Positions 9,014-18,468 are shown, counted from the stretch's first letter. The stretch: 64,000 nt of DNA from Pseudarcicella hirudinis (GCF_900115665.1 NZ_FOXH01000002.1:575670-639669); one strand, 5' to 3'. Numbers and translations: made by a program. Notes: generated from the sequence alone by a model not told the origin.

Positions 9014-9949
9014 ATGAATCACAGAAAAGCTATCATAGATTTAGGTACTAACACCTTCCAGCTTCTGATTGTTGAACAGTCGGGAAGTAATTTTAAGACT
9101 CTTCATGAAGACCAGTATGCGGCCAAGATCGGGAAAGGGGGAATTTCGAATGGAATTATTACAGAAGAAGGTATAGAGCGGGCAATCATTGCTTTGCAGT
9201 ATTTTCAGCCGTTTTTTGACAAATTTGAAATCCGGACCGAAAACATCAGTGCCACGGCTACCAGCGCCGTGAGGAACGCCAGTAACGGAGCAGAGTTTTG
9301 TGAAAGAATTCTTGCAGCAACAGGCATAAATGTTGAAGTAATCTCCGGTGATGAGGAGGCAGGTTTAATTTATGACGGAGTAAAACTTGGAACTGAAATA
9401 GGGAAGAGGCCTTCAATGATTATGGATATTGGCGGAGGAAGTGTGGAATTTATTTTATGTGACGAGGACAGAATTTTCTGGAAGCAGAGTTTTGAAATCG
9501 GAGGGCAGCGGTTGATGGATAAATTTATGTTTGTCGATCCGATTTCTCCTAAATCCTTATCATCAATGCAGAATTTTCTGGAAGAGCAATTATTGCCGTT
9601 AACAAATGCTGTGCATCAATATGCTCCGGAAGTACTGATCGGTTCTGCGGGATCTTTTGAAACACTTGTGGATTTGCATTATCATAAATTGAAGGGAGGT
9701 TTTCCGGAGAAGGAATTGGTCTCATTTGATTTACCATTGAGCGAATTTCAGGATTCTTTTCAAAAAATTATGTCTTTAGACAGAGCGGGCCGTATGGCCT
9801 TGCCAGGTATGATAGAACTCCGGGTAGATATGATTGTCGTGGGCGTTTTTCTGATTCAGTTTGTGTTGAAAAAGTATGAAATTCAGGATATTAAGGTTTC
9901 CACCTATGCGCTGAAAGAAGGCGTGTTATCCAGAAGTCTGGCGCGGTGA
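9014..9949 (+). CDS. Ppx/GppA-family exopolyphosphatase/pppGpp phosphatase
   Basis: 311 residues from the ATG at 9014. The frame is open back to 8939, but only at 9014 does the protein begin with the expected MNHRKAIIDLGTNTFQLL, whose DLGTNT is the first phosphate motif of the ASKHA fold. The second phosphate motif is DIGGGSVEFIL. At about 310 residues it is the short form with the Ppx-GppA core only, lacking the extra C-terminal HD-like domain of E. coli Ppx/GppA. It hydrolyses polyphosphate or pppGpp; which one cannot be told from sequence. Confidence 0.9.
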   Translation: MNHRKAIIDLGTNTFQLLIVEQSGSNFKTLHEDQYAAKIGKGGISNGIITEEGIERAIIALQYFQPFFDKFEIRTENISATATSAVRNASNGAEFCERILAATGINVEVISGDEEAGLIYDGVKLGTEIGKRPSMIMDIGGGSVEFILCDEDRIFWKQSFEIGGQRLMDKFMFVDPISPKSLSSMQNFLEEQLLPLTNAVHQYAPEVLIGSAGSFETLVDLHYHKLKGGFPEKELVSFDLPLSEFQDSFQKIMSLDRAGRMALPGMIELRVDMIVVGVFLIQFVLKKYEIQDIKVSTYALKEGVLSRSLAR

Positions 9950-10266
9950 AAAGATGGAATACAGATAAATTCCGCCCCTGTTTTCAGGAACAGCAGGATA
10001 CAATATGATAGAATATTGATTCTAAAATTGATACTTTTGTTAACTGAAATGGTCATAACTTCGGAAAATTGCTTCTGAACGATTTGAAATTACAGTTTTG
10101 CTCAATCATTTTGGTGTTTTTTGTAAGCTCCGTAAACTAAAGATCAGCCAAGAAAATATAAGGTGATACGCTAAAACTGAAAAAAAATCGTTAAACTTGT
10201 TAATCAATCAGAACAATCCAAATTGTCAACTCAAGCGAGTCTAAGCCCAAATTTTTACGCTCAAAT
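9950..10266. other. Intergenic stretch before exbB (317 bases)
   Basis: No gene or clear terminator. TACTTTTG at 10031-10038 matches a -7 box, but the nearest TTG is only 13 bases upstream, so any promoter call is weak. The region is AT-rich towards the ATG at 10267. Confidence 0.4.
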
Positions 10267-10992
10267 ATGTTAGCAACCCTCAACTCCATCTTATTACAGG
10301 CGAATCCTTCTATTACGCCTGACTCAGTAGCTACCAATAATGGACTTAATAATGTTCATGCTTCAGACGCAAGTTTTACCATCATAGACCTATTGATGAA
10401 AGGTGGTTGGGTAATGATCCCGATTGCTGTACTTTTTGCCGTTTCGGTTTTTATGTTTATCGAAAGGTATCTGTACATTAGCAAAGCCGCAAAACTTGAC
10501 AGTAATTTCCTGTTTACGATTAAGGAAATGCTTTATAGCGGTAATGTACAGGGTGCTATAAACTATTGCAAAACCTCCAGATTCCCGATTGCCAAGCTGC
10601 TGGAAAAAGGCTTGACAAGAATCGGCTCTCCGATCCGTGATATTGAAAATGCTATTGAAAATACCGCAAGAGTTGAGATTTATAACATGGAAAAAAACCT
10701 GGGTATTCTTAATGCGATTGCGCGTATAGCACCAATGTTTGGTTTCCTTGGTACTGTTACCGGGATGATCAGAACTTTCCATAATATCTCTATTGCCAAT
10801 AAAATTGATATCAGTACAATTGCCGGAGGTATTTATGAGAAAATGGTAACTTCTGCGACTGGTCTTATTGTGGGAATCATCGCTTACTTTTTATACACTA
10901 TCCTTACGGCAATGATCGACAGAGGTGTGAATAAAATGGAAATGACTGCGATAGATTTCCTTGATATTTTACATAAACCGGCATCTAAATAA
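10267..10992 (+). CDS. exbB: MotA/TolQ/ExbB proton-channel family protein
   Basis: A 241-residue inner-membrane protein with a first transmembrane segment at about 47-68 (WVMIPIAVLFAVSVFMFIERY) and two more at about 155-175 and 195-220. The MotA_ExbB signature APMFGFLGTVTGMI is clear. It forms the pentameric proton channel with ExbD, energising TonB- or Tol-type outer-membrane processes. exbD follows after 93 bases. No TonB gene or second ExbD, often present in Bacteroidota clusters, is next to it. Confidence 0.9.
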   Translation: MLATLNSILLQANPSITPDSVATNNGLNNVHASDASFTIIDLLMKGGWVMIPIAVLFAVSVFMFIERYLYISKAAKLDSNFLFTIKEMLYSGNVQGAINYCKTSRFPIAKLLEKGLTRIGSPIRDIENAIENTARVEIYNMEKNLGILNAIARIAPMFGFLGTVTGMIRTFHNISIANKIDISTIAGGIYEKMVTSATGLIVGIIAYFLYTILTAMIDRGVNKMEMTAIDFLDILHKPASK

Positions 10993-11085
10993 CCTTGGTT
11001 TTTGAGTAAATCCTGATGATGAGACTGGTATAAAAACCAAAGCAGCAATCCGGCATTTTACTCAGAGCGTTGAAACTGAAAAAAT

Positions 11086-11487
11086 ATGAATTTTAGAAAA
11101 CGAGCCAGAGAAAATTCAGAAGTTGAAACAGGAGCATTATCGGATATTTTGTTTTTCCTTTTAATGTTCTTCCTGATGATTTCTACGCTGGCGAGTCCGG
11201 ATGCGATTAAATTGTTATTGCCGGAATCGAGTACAGCTCAAAATACACCCAAAGAGGTGATAAGAATGACTGTCGACGAAAATAAGAATTATTTTATCGA
11301 TGATAGTCCCGTTCAGTACGACCAGCTTGAAAGTGTTTTATCAGTGCAGGCAAAAGCAAAAAATGCTGAGACCCTTGTTTTGAGAATCGATAAGACCAAA
11401 ACTGTGCAGGATCTTACTGAAATATATGATATAGCCGCCCGTCTGAATTTGTCGATGGTAATGGCTACAGATAAAAAGAGAAACTAA
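11086..11487 (+). CDS. exbD: ExbD/TolR-family biopolymer transport protein
   Basis: 133 residues with a short basic cytoplasmic N-terminus, one transmembrane segment (about 18-37, LSDILFFLLMFFLMISTLA) that carries the proton-relaying Asp (D20 region) and a periplasmic domain. This is the standard ExbD layout. It acts inside the ExbB pentamer, coupling proton flow to force on TonB or a Tol/gliding partner. A structured hairpin region follows before the next gene. Confidence 0.92.
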   Translation: MNFRKRARENSEVETGALSDILFFLLMFFLMISTLASPDAIKLLLPESSTAQNTPKEVIRMTVDENKNYFIDDSPVQYDQLESVLSVQAKAKNAETLVLRIDKTKTVQDLTEIYDIAARLNLSMVMATDKKRN

Positions 11488-11510
11488 TATCCTTTCTTAC
11501 AAAGAATCAC

Positions 11511-11578
11511 ATTCTCCTGAAATTATTTAACTTTTGGTCAATATCGGATTAAAAGTATAATTTTAGGAGAATTCTTAT
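11511..11578 (+). terminator. Long-loop hairpin after exbD, probable terminator
   Basis: A 15-bp stem with one G-U pair (11511-11525 with 11558-11572) encloses a second 6-bp stem (ACTTTT 11530-11535 with AAAAGT 11551-11556). It is followed by a T-rich run (TTATTTTT). It is either the exbBD terminator or a leader structure of the next gene. Confidence 0.5.
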
Positions 11579-11603
11579 TTTTAAGGAAATCTGAAATATA
11601 GTT

Positions 11604-12110
11604 ATGAATTATTTAATAATAGCGCTCAAATCCATAGCGGTTTACGCCTTTATTGTTGCTGCAATCCGTTTGTTTGGCAAAAAAGAACTGGCTCAGTTAT
11701 CTGTGATAGATCTTGTATTTATTTTATTGATTTCAAATTCCGTCCAGAATGCGATGGTAGGCTCAGATAGCTCTCTTCAGGGGGGATTAATTGCAGCGGG
11801 AGCTTTGTTTGTGACTAATTTTCTGTTAAAAAAGCTGATGTTTAACCATGAAGGCGTATCCAGATTTATTCAGGGAGAACCGATTATGTTGATCTACAAT
11901 GGCAAAATAAAGAAAAACGGCCTTAGAATTGCTGAAATATCTCTGGAAGAACTCGAAGCTGCAATAAGAGAACACGGCGTTTCGAAAATAAGTGAAGTGG
12001 ATCTGGCAGTGCTTGAAGTGGATGGAAACATCAGTGTTTTATCTGAATCCTTTGCGCATCGTTCTTCGAAGAAAAGAAAAGCTCATAAAGTTGTTTCAAA
12101 AAATGAATGA
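11604..12110 (+). CDS. YetF/DUF421-family membrane protein
   Basis: 168 residues. An N-terminal membrane part (about 1-80, three hydrophobic segments) contains IRLFGKKELAQLSVIDLVFILLISN, the family signature. It is followed by the small soluble DUF421 domain (GKIKKNGLRIAEISLEELEAAIREHGV). The function of the family is unknown; in Bacillus members YetF-like proteins are linked to spores and stress. The stop codon overlaps the start of the mgtC-like gene by 8 bases, so the two are translationally coupled and may act together in the membrane. Confidence 0.9.
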   Translation: MNYLIIALKSIAVYAFIVAAIRLFGKKELAQLSVIDLVFILLISNSVQNAMVGSDSSLQGGLIAAGALFVTNFLLKKLMFNHEGVSRFIQGEPIMLIYNGKIKKNGLRIAEISLEELEAAIREHGVSKISEVDLAVLEVDGNISVLSESFAHRSSKKRKAHKVVSKNE

Positions 12111-12768
12111 TATTACTGAATTTTTCCAAAAAGCTGTCCAGAATGAGGATCTGCTGAAACTTGTCGCTTCTGTATTTGTAGGCGCTTTAATTGGTGCAGA
12201 ACGTGAATACAGAAGTAAGTCTGCCGGTTTGAGAACCTTTACGCTAATCTGTCTTGGTTCTACCATTTTTACGATACTTTCTCTGAAGATGGGACTACCT
12301 GTTTCGAGAGACAGGATTGCTGCTAATATTTTAACCGGAATAGGTTTCATCGGGGCAGGTGTAATCTTTAAACAGGATGACAGAATTAAAGGCCTTACTA
12401 CCGCAACCATTATCTGGGTTACGGCTGCGTTGGGGATGGCTATCGGATCCGGACATATTTATCTTTCCTTTTTAGGAGCATTCAGTGTGTATTTTGTTCT
12501 TGGTTTCTTCGTGAAACTCGAAGGATATATGGAAAAATTTGGCGGCCAAACCCGGAATTATAAAATCGTTTGTGTTTATGAACCGGATATTTTCGAGAAG
12601 TTCAGCAAAGTTTTCGAGGAACAGAATCTGTTTGCAAAAAGAGATAAACAGATTATAGAAGGAAAGATTTTAACGAGTTACTGGTCTGTAAGAGGTGCTT
12701 CGGCAAAACATGAAAAACTGATCAGACACTTAATGGAAAATCCGGAAGTGCAGGATCTTGAATTTTAG
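12103..12768 (+). CDS. MgtC/SapB-family membrane protein
   Basis: 222 residues from ATG 12103, which overlaps the yetF stop (AAATGAATGA). An upstream in-frame start at 11992 would read inside yetF and add 37 non-homologous residues, so I reject it. MgtC signatures are GAEREYRSKSAGLRTFTLI and IGFIGAGVIFKQ, with four to five membrane segments, followed by a soluble C-terminal domain of about 80 residues, often ACT-like. MgtC proteins influence the F-ATPase and adaptation to low Mg2+ in pathogens; here the role is unknown. Confidence 0.92.
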   Translation: MNDITEFFQKAVQNEDLLKLVASVFVGALIGAEREYRSKSAGLRTFTLICLGSTIFTILSLKMGLPVSRDRIAANILTGIGFIGAGVIFKQDDRIKGLTTATIIWVTAALGMAIGSGHIYLSFLGAFSVYFVLGFFVKLEGYMEKFGGQTRNYKIVCVYEPDIFEKFSKVFEEQNLFAKRDKQIIEGKILTSYWSVRGASAKHEKLIRHLMENPEVQDLEF

Positions 12769-12784
12769 TTTGACAGCATTAACA

Positions 12785-12820
12785 CAAAAAAAGCGAAGAT
12801 TCTGGTCTTCGCTTTTTTTG
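12785..12820. terminator. Bidirectional intrinsic terminator
   Basis: Perfect 15-bp stem (12785-12799 with 12806-12820, arm CAAAAAAAGCGAAGA) with a 6-base loop, between the convergent mgtC-like and ATPase genes. Confidence 0.93.
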
Positions 12821-12824
12821 TTAA

Positions 12825-14372
12825 TCAATATTTATCATCCTGGTCTTCATCATCTTCATCGTCAAATTTGAAATTGTCGAGGTCGAAGAGAGAGTCTGTC
12901 AGATCTTTAAATTGAAGGCCTTTTTCCAGCGTCTTTTTTGAAATCATTGAAAATTCAGATAAGCCATGAAGTACAAATTCCATCATGAATAATTTTTCAC
13001 GGCCCTGCATTGCCGGATAAACCTTTTCAATCAGATCATCCAAACCATCGATAGTTCTTAACCTCGCAGAATAGTCTTTGTCTGGACCATCGTTCAGAAT
13101 GTCCATGATGTTTCCGTCCATAAACCATTCTACGATTGGTTTAAAAGGATTTTTCCCGGCTTTATCTTTAGCTGCTTTTTTGATTTTTTCAGGATCCGGA
13201 AAATAATTCAGGAATTGTGTTCTGATCGCTTTTCCGACTAAATTCTGTGCAACAATTACCGGCCCTTCTACTTCTCCTTCATAAACCAGTTCTACTTTTC
13301 CGCAAACAGCCGGAATAACCCCTACCAAATCGGCAATTCTCACATAGGTTTTATCTTCTCCGTTAATAAGTGCACGTCTTTCAGCAGTTGATATGAGGTT
13401 TTCATAGGCTGATATAGTCATACGGGCAGAAACGCCGGATTTTGAATCCACATATTCAGACTGTCTTGCTTCAATGGCGATTTGCTCAATCAGATCATCC
13501 ATCAGGTTATTTGAAGAAACTAATTCACTCTGGCCATGTTTTAGTTTTGCTTCCTGCAAAGTGATTTTTTTCCCGATTTCCAGTGTTTTCGGATAATGGG
13601 TTACAATCTGTGAATCAATCCGGTCTTTCAACGGGGTTACAATTGAACCACGGTTGGTATAGTCCTCAGGATTAGCTGTAAAAACAAACTGAATATCCAA
13701 TGGCAGTCTGATCTTGAAACCACGGATCTGAATATCGCCTTCCTGAAGAATATTGAACAAAGAAACCTGGATTCTCGCCTGTAAATCAGGTAATTCATTG
13801 ATGACAAATATACAGCGATGCGAACGGGGAATCAGTCCGAAATGGACGACTCTTTCATCGGAATAAGGCAACTTTAATGTGGCCGCTTTGATCGGATCAG
13901 CGTCACCGATAAGGTCAGCTACTGAAACGTCAGGTGTGGCCAGTTTTTCAGTATATCTGTCGCTGCGATGTAACCAGCCTACAGGGGTTAAATCGCCCAT
14001 TTCAGACACTAAATCTTTGGCAAAACGGGAAAGGGGTTGCAATGGATCATCATTTAATTCAGAGCCGGTAACTACCGGAACGTATTCGTCCAGAAGATTA
14101 ACCATCAGGCGGGCGATCCGGGTTTTAGCCTGACCTCTTAAACCTAGTAAATTGATATGATGCTGGGAAAGAATGGCTCTTTCAATATCCGGAATAACAG
14201 AATCTTCATAACCCCATATTCCTTCAAAAACCTGTTCTTTATTTTTAATTTTAAGAATAAGATTTTCTCTTAATTCATCTTTGATACTCTTTGACTGGTA
14301 TCCGGCCGCTTTTAACTGACCGAGGGTATGTATATTAAGTAGTTCGCCTGATTTTAACGTTTTGTATGACAT
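12825..14372 (-). CDS. MoxR/Mg-chelatase-like AAA+ ATPase
   Basis: 515 residues. Walker A is GLRGQAKTR and the Walker B region reads IFVINELPDL, followed by RIQVSLFNILQEGDIQIRGF, which is typical of magnesium-chelatase-related (BchI/MoxR-like) ATPases. The usual Walker B acidic DE is here NE. The C-terminus is very acidic (DDEDDEDQDD). Proteins of this kind pair with a VWA protein as a chaperone or metal-insertion motor; a matching VWA gene lies 3 kb away on the same strand. It follows the large membrane protein gene after only 23 bases, so the two form an operon. Confidence 0.88.
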   Translation of the reverse strand: MSYKTLKSGELLNIHTLGQLKAAGYQSKSIKDELRENLILKIKNKEQVFEGIWGYEDSVIPDIERAILSQHHINLLGLRGQAKTRIARLMVNLLDEYVPVVTGSELNDDPLQPLSRFAKDLVSEMGDLTPVGWLHRSDRYTEKLATPDVSVADLIGDADPIKAATLKLPYSDERVVHFGLIPRSHRCIFVINELPDLQARIQVSLFNILQEGDIQIRGFKIRLPLDIQFVFTANPEDYTNRGSIVTPLKDRIDSQIVTHYPKTLEIGKKITLQEAKLKHGQSELVSSNNLMDDLIEQIAIEARQSEYVDSKSGVSARMTISAYENLISTAERRALINGEDKTYVRIADLVGVIPAVCGKVELVYEGEVEGPVIVAQNLVGKAIRTQFLNYFPDPEKIKKAAKDKAGKNPFKPIVEWFMDGNIMDILNDGPDKDYSARLRTIDGLDDLIEKVYPAMQGREKLFMMEFVLHGLSEFSMISKKTLEKGLQFKDLTDSLFDLDNFKFDDEDDEDQDDKY

Positions 14373-14395
14373 TTATCGTAAGATTATTTTAAATG

Positions 14396-16099
14396 TTAAT
14401 TTTTAGTTGTGGTGCTGTACAAATAAATCTTCCAGAAAGAATCGTTGTCGTCAAAAACCTTTTCCTGCACTAAGCCGATTTCTCCGGCATTATTAATCGG
14501 AACTGAGGAGAGAACATATTTTCCGTTCATTTGTTTAAAGGCTTCAATGTTTAACCTTGAATTATTAATTGCAGCTTTGGAGGTTTTATGATAGAGTATG
14601 TCTGCCCTGATTTCATGAGAAAAGGCATAGGCTCTGCAACCCCAGGCATCAAAATACTCTTTCATTTTTTTATCCACAGCCAGTTCATTTTCAATAATTT
14701 TCCTGAACTGGTGTTTATAACCGAGCAGGTAATTATTCTGATAACTATCGAGGGTATAAAAACCATTGTATTGTGCGATGGCCGGGTGAAATCCTACACA
14801 GATTACTCTGTAATCAGCTTGTGGAATTGCAATGAAATCTCTGATTGCGCCAAATTGATTTTCGGCATAAAAAGCACGGTAAGAAATCGTTTTTTCTTTG
14901 GGTAATGATAAGGGATTTCCGAACATTTTATCCAGATTAACCAAAAACTCTCTGTTTGAATTCAGGGTGATGGATAACTGTATGAATATTGCCAGTATTG
15001 TAAGTAAAAAACCGTTTTTCCATCGTAAAACTGTATCAAGTGAGATCGCAAAAAGCAGATACCAGATCATTGGCAGGAGAAAATAAAACCTGTCGAACTG
15101 AAATGCTTTTGGCAATTCTGTAACGGAAGCGAGGCCTTGTACAAAAAAGCGATAAAACCCGTGAAAAAGACAAATACCCAGAATGGTTAATAATAAAGAG
15201 ATGATCTTTCTTTTTTGGTGAAACTTTTTGTCTGCGGCAAGACTGATTAAAGCAATTATGAAAATAAAAATCGTAAAAAATTCTCCGGCGTGATAATAAG
15301 TTTTGATGAAAGAGATAAAAGTTTCACGAAAACAGATTCCGGATTTTAAAGGCATCAGTAAATCATAATTGAATTCTGTTCTGTGTGAGGTATAAGCTTT
15401 TGAAAAGAATGAATAAATCAGTTGAAATTCTACCAGGCTATAAACAAGCCCTGTACTTAAAATGGCAGCGAGTAATGCCTGATTTAGCTTTTTCAGATTA
15501 ATCCAGTCGTAAATGAGGATAATTCCTGCACAAATTACCGAAAAGAATCCTGCCCAAACCAAAAACGAGTAAATTGGAAACAGAACCACAATCAACCAGT
15601 CGCTTAGCCGAAATTTATTTTTCCTGAAATTCAGAATCGCATAAAAATATAAAGGCTGACCCAACGACGAAATCCCGTGAACCATGTAAGTGGAAACTAC
15701 TGAGAATGCTAAAGCCGTTCCCCAAACGATAACCTGCTGATTTGGATTTGGTAAAAAATGTTTTTTCAGCAATAAATACATACCGGCAAATCCGATCAGG
15801 TGAATCAGGAGATAATTAATCGTGTAAGCAGTAAAAGGCTCAAAAACAACAAAAGAAAGAACTTCTAAATTGATTCCAGAACGCATGGCTGATCGGGGAA
15901 GACCATTCATGACATTGAAAATCGTACTATTAAAATCGAATGCGGTATGGGAAATATCCAGTAATCGCAAATATAAATAGTCGCTGTCGAGATTATCATG
16001 GATGGTGACGAAAGCGTCCTGACCCAACCATAAAAGAGGCAGAAAAAAAATAACTAAAATGGTAAAAGTGCCCCATTTCAGCAGATTATCAATATTCAT
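14396..16099 (-). CDS. Large polytopic membrane protein, DUF6044/YkoS-like
   Basis: 567 residues with about ten to eleven hydrophobic segments. The N-terminal pattern WLGQDAFVTIHDNLDSDYLYLRLL resembles DUF6044 (YkoS-type) proteins, membrane proteins with a GT-C glycosyltransferase-like look. The DNLD acidic pair after the first membrane helix is in the place of the GT-C catalytic loop. A soluble segment of about 150 residues ends the protein. It is transcribed into the AAA+ ATPase 23 bases downstream. Assignment rests on pattern memory only; a transferase activity is a guess. Confidence 0.6.
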   Translation of the reverse strand: MNIDNLLKWGTFTILVIFFLPLLWLGQDAFVTIHDNLDSDYLYLRLLDISHTAFDFNSTIFNVMNGLPRSAMRSGINLEVLSFVVFEPFTAYTINYLLIHLIGFAGMYLLLKKHFLPNPNQQVIVWGTALAFSVVSTYMVHGISSLGQPLYFYAILNFRKNKFRLSDWLIVVLFPIYSFLVWAGFFSVICAGIILIYDWINLKKLNQALLAAILSTGLVYSLVEFQLIYSFFSKAYTSHRTEFNYDLLMPLKSGICFRETFISFIKTYYHAGEFFTIFIFIIALISLAADKKFHQKRKIISLLLTILGICLFHGFYRFFVQGLASVTELPKAFQFDRFYFLLPMIWYLLFAISLDTVLRWKNGFLLTILAIFIQLSITLNSNREFLVNLDKMFGNPLSLPKEKTISYRAFYAENQFGAIRDFIAIPQADYRVICVGFHPAIAQYNGFYTLDSYQNNYLLGYKHQFRKIIENELAVDKKMKEYFDAWGCRAYAFSHEIRADILYHKTSKAAINNSRLNIEAFKQMNGKYVLSSVPINNAGEIGLVQEKVFDDNDSFWKIYLYSTTTKN

Positions 16100-16470
16100 T
16101 TAAAAAGATTTACATTGTATATTTCAGGATCTGAAATCCTTTTTCTGATTTCTATATGACCCGAAATCAAATTATCATCGCAAATATATTATTCTTAAAC
16201 TTGTTAACGTTAAGACAAAATTATTTGATATGATAATGCTGGGATATTGTTTTGAAATACAGTAAATTAATCTTTAATAAATTGAAATTCTAAATAAGCT
16301 GTTGAATTGCCTGCCCCCAAGTACAAAGAACACTCCTTTCCCGTAACACGATAATATTTATTTTGGTTTAAAACAGACTTCATAAGGATGGAAAAACTGT
16401 GACCGTTATTTTTCTTGTCCGTCTGACTATGGAAACAATTTTATTTTCTCAACCATAATGTAAATTATCT
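16100..16470. other. Divergent intergenic region before mscS (371 bases)
   Basis: No gene seen. It contains a 10-bp palindrome TTAACGTTAA (16204-16213). Beside it a minus-strand TAATTTTG box (16216-16223) could start the leftward membrane-protein operon, but without a TTG at proper spacing. Confidence 0.4.
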
Positions 16471-17286
16471 ATGAACATTAACCTGGCTTCTTTCAAGGAA
16501 CAAATTATTCTTGCCGTTACTCAATATGGCGGAAAAGTACTTCTTGCAATTGTTGTATTTATTGTCGGTCGGTATATTTTAGGAAAAATTACCAGATTAC
16601 TCAGTAACAGAATGTCTGCCGGACATATTGACAAAGATGTTCAGCCTTTTTTAACCTCACTTATTTCTGTTTTATTTAATGTTTTACTTTTATTAAGCTG
16701 TGCCGGAATATTGGGTATCGAAACAACTTCTTTTGTGGCGATGCTGGGTGCGGCAGGTCTGGCCGTCGGCCTCGCACTTCAGGGAAGCCTTGCGAATTTT
16801 GCCGGAGGTGTTCTGATCCTGATTTTTAAACCTTTTAAGGTTGGGGATCTGATCAGTGCCCAGGGGTTTACAGGCCATGTAGAGGCAATTCAGATTTTTA
16901 ACACTTTATTGGTAACTCCTGAAAATAAAACGATCATTTTGCCAAACGGGGCTTTGTCAACTTCTCCGGCTACAAACATTTCCGGAAAAGGTATAATCAG
17001 AGTTGATATGGTCTTTGCGGCAGGAAATCAGAATAAGTATGATGACGTAATAAAATCACTTGAAATGGCTGTCAGCAAGTGTAAATATGCACTGAAAGAT
17101 CGTAATCATGATGTTTTACTGACAAAACTGAGTGAAAATGCCTTACTTTTTGATGTAAGAGTCTGGACAAATTCCAGTACCTACTGGGAGACATATTATG
17201 CAATGCATGATGGCATTAAGAGACAATTTGATGAAGATAAAATAGCAGGGCCAGCTATTAACCTGAATGTCAAAGACCTTCAATAG
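16471..17286 (+). CDS. Small-conductance mechanosensitive channel (MscS family)
   Basis: 271 residues, close to E. coli MscS (286). Three N-terminal membrane segments end with the pore helix AAGLAVGLALQGSLANFAGGVLILIFKPFKVGD, the diagnostic Gly/Ala-rich TM3, followed by the beta and alpha/beta cytoplasmic cage. It opens under membrane tension to release solutes in osmotic downshock. It is monocistronic with its own terminator and is placed between the split ATPase and VWA genes on the opposite strand. Confidence 0.95.
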   Translation: MNINLASFKEQIILAVTQYGGKVLLAIVVFIVGRYILGKITRLLSNRMSAGHIDKDVQPFLTSLISVLFNVLLLLSCAGILGIETTSFVAMLGAAGLAVGLALQGSLANFAGGVLILIFKPFKVGDLISAQGFTGHVEAIQIFNTLLVTPENKTIILPNGALSTSPATNISGKGIIRVDMVFAAGNQNKYDDVIKSLEMAVSKCKYALKDRNHDVLLTKLSENALLFDVRVWTNSSTYWETYYAMHDGIKRQFDEDKIAGPAINLNVKDLQ

Positions 17287-17299
17287 AAAATGCTCATAT

Positions 17300-17338
17300 A
17301 AAACAAAGAGGAGTCGTTTGACGGCTCCTCTTTGTTTT
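17300..17338. terminator. Bidirectional intrinsic terminator
   Basis: 18-bp stem with one G-U pair (17300-17317 with 17321-17338, core ACAAAGAGGAG) and a 3-base loop, between convergent mscS and the VWA gene. Confidence 0.93.
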
Positions 17339-17349
17339 GTCAGCAAATC

Positions 17350-18468
17350 TTATCTGACGTCCTTCCGGCGGTTTTTTTGATAATCTTCAAAAATAAATTC
17401 ACCAAGTCCTTTCAGGGAGGAATAATAAGCTCTCCCATTGTTAATTTTCGTAAATTCCTGTACAAATTCCTTCAGATACTCATCTCTTGCAATCATGAAG
17501 GTAGTAACGGGAATTTTCAATCTTCTGCATTGTGCAGCCAGTGTGAGGGTTTTATTGAGAATTTTCTTATCCAGGCCAAAAGAGTTTTTATAATAACGAA
17601 TACCTTCTTTCAAACAGGTAGGTTTTCCGTCAGTAATCATAAAAATCTGCTTATTCTTATTTTTACGTCTTCTCAGCAAATCCATAGCCAATTCCAGGCC
17701 TGCTACTGTGTTGGTATGATATGGGCCTACTTCCAGATAAGGCAGGTCTTTTACCTGTATCTGCCAGGCATCATTTCCGAAAACTATGACATCCAAGGTG
17801 TCTTTGGGATATTTGGTCATAATCAGTTCAGACAAAGCCATTGCCACTTTTTTAGCAGGAGTAATTCTGTCTTCGCCGTATAAAATCATAGAGTGGGAAA
17901 TATCTATCATTAAGACGGTACTGGTCTGGGCTTTATATTCTTTATCCATGATTTCCAGATCATTCTCTGTCATCATGAAATTCTCATAGCCATTATTAAT
18001 CTGAGCATTCCGGATAGACTCAGTCATGGCAATCTGGTCCATTGAATCTCCGAATTCATATTCTCTGCGATCTGTATTTAACTCATCGCCGATACCCTGA
18101 TAAGGCGTTCTGTGATTTCCTCCGCTATTGGTTTTCTTAAGTTTTCCGAAAATTTCTTCCAATGACTGCTTTCTTATACTTTGTTCTCCTTTAGAAGTAA
18201 GTACCTGAGCAGATTCTCCGTTTTCATTTTTTTCTTCCCTGATGTATCCTTTCGCTTTAAGGTCTTCAATGAAATCTGCAATTCCGTAACTGTCATCAGT
18301 TAAATTATACTGTTTATCGAGCTGGGTAAGCCAGGACAAAGCCTGAGAAACATCTCCGGCTGTCATGGTAAGTAATTGATTAAATATATTCAGAAGCTGT
18401 TCAAATCTGGCTTTTTTGCCTTCTTCTTCAGCCTGAGGGATAAATTCTGAAAAGCGGTATCCAAGCAT
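17350..18468 (-). CDS. VWA-domain protein, probable partner of the AAA+ ATPase
   Basis: 372 residues. The C-terminal von Willebrand A domain (about 183-360) has an intact MIDAS start DISHS (D189-S193). The N-terminal half is helical with no signal peptide, so it is cytoplasmic. VWA proteins of this layout work with MoxR/Mg-chelatase-like ATPases, as BchD does with BchI. The ATPase is on the same strand at 12825-14372, separated by a membrane-protein gene and the opposite-strand mscS. The pairing is inferred from family habits. Confidence 0.87.
   Translation of the reverse strand: MLGYRFSEFIPQAEEEGKKARFEQLLNIFNQLLTMTAGDVSQALSWLTQLDKQYNLTDDSYGIADFIEDLKAKGYIREEKNENGESAQVLTSKGEQSIRKQSLEEIFGKLKKTNSGGNHRTPYQGIGDELNTDRREYEFGDSMDQIAMTESIRNAQINNGYENFMMTENDLEIMDKEYKAQTSTVLMIDISHSMILYGEDRITPAKKVAMALSELIMTKYPKDTLDVIVFGNDAWQIQVKDLPYLEVGPYHTNTVAGLELAMDLLRRRKNKNKQIFMITDGKPTCLKEGIRYYKNSFGLDKKILNKTLTLAAQCRRLKIPVTTFMIARDEYLKEFVQEFTKINNGRAYYSSLKGLGEFIFEDYQKNRRKDVR

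Noticed and set aside
17332-17883. 183-codon open frame opposite the VWA gene
   Set aside because: It is the antisense shadow of a well-supported VWA domain with an intact MIDAS motif and reads into a terminator at its start.
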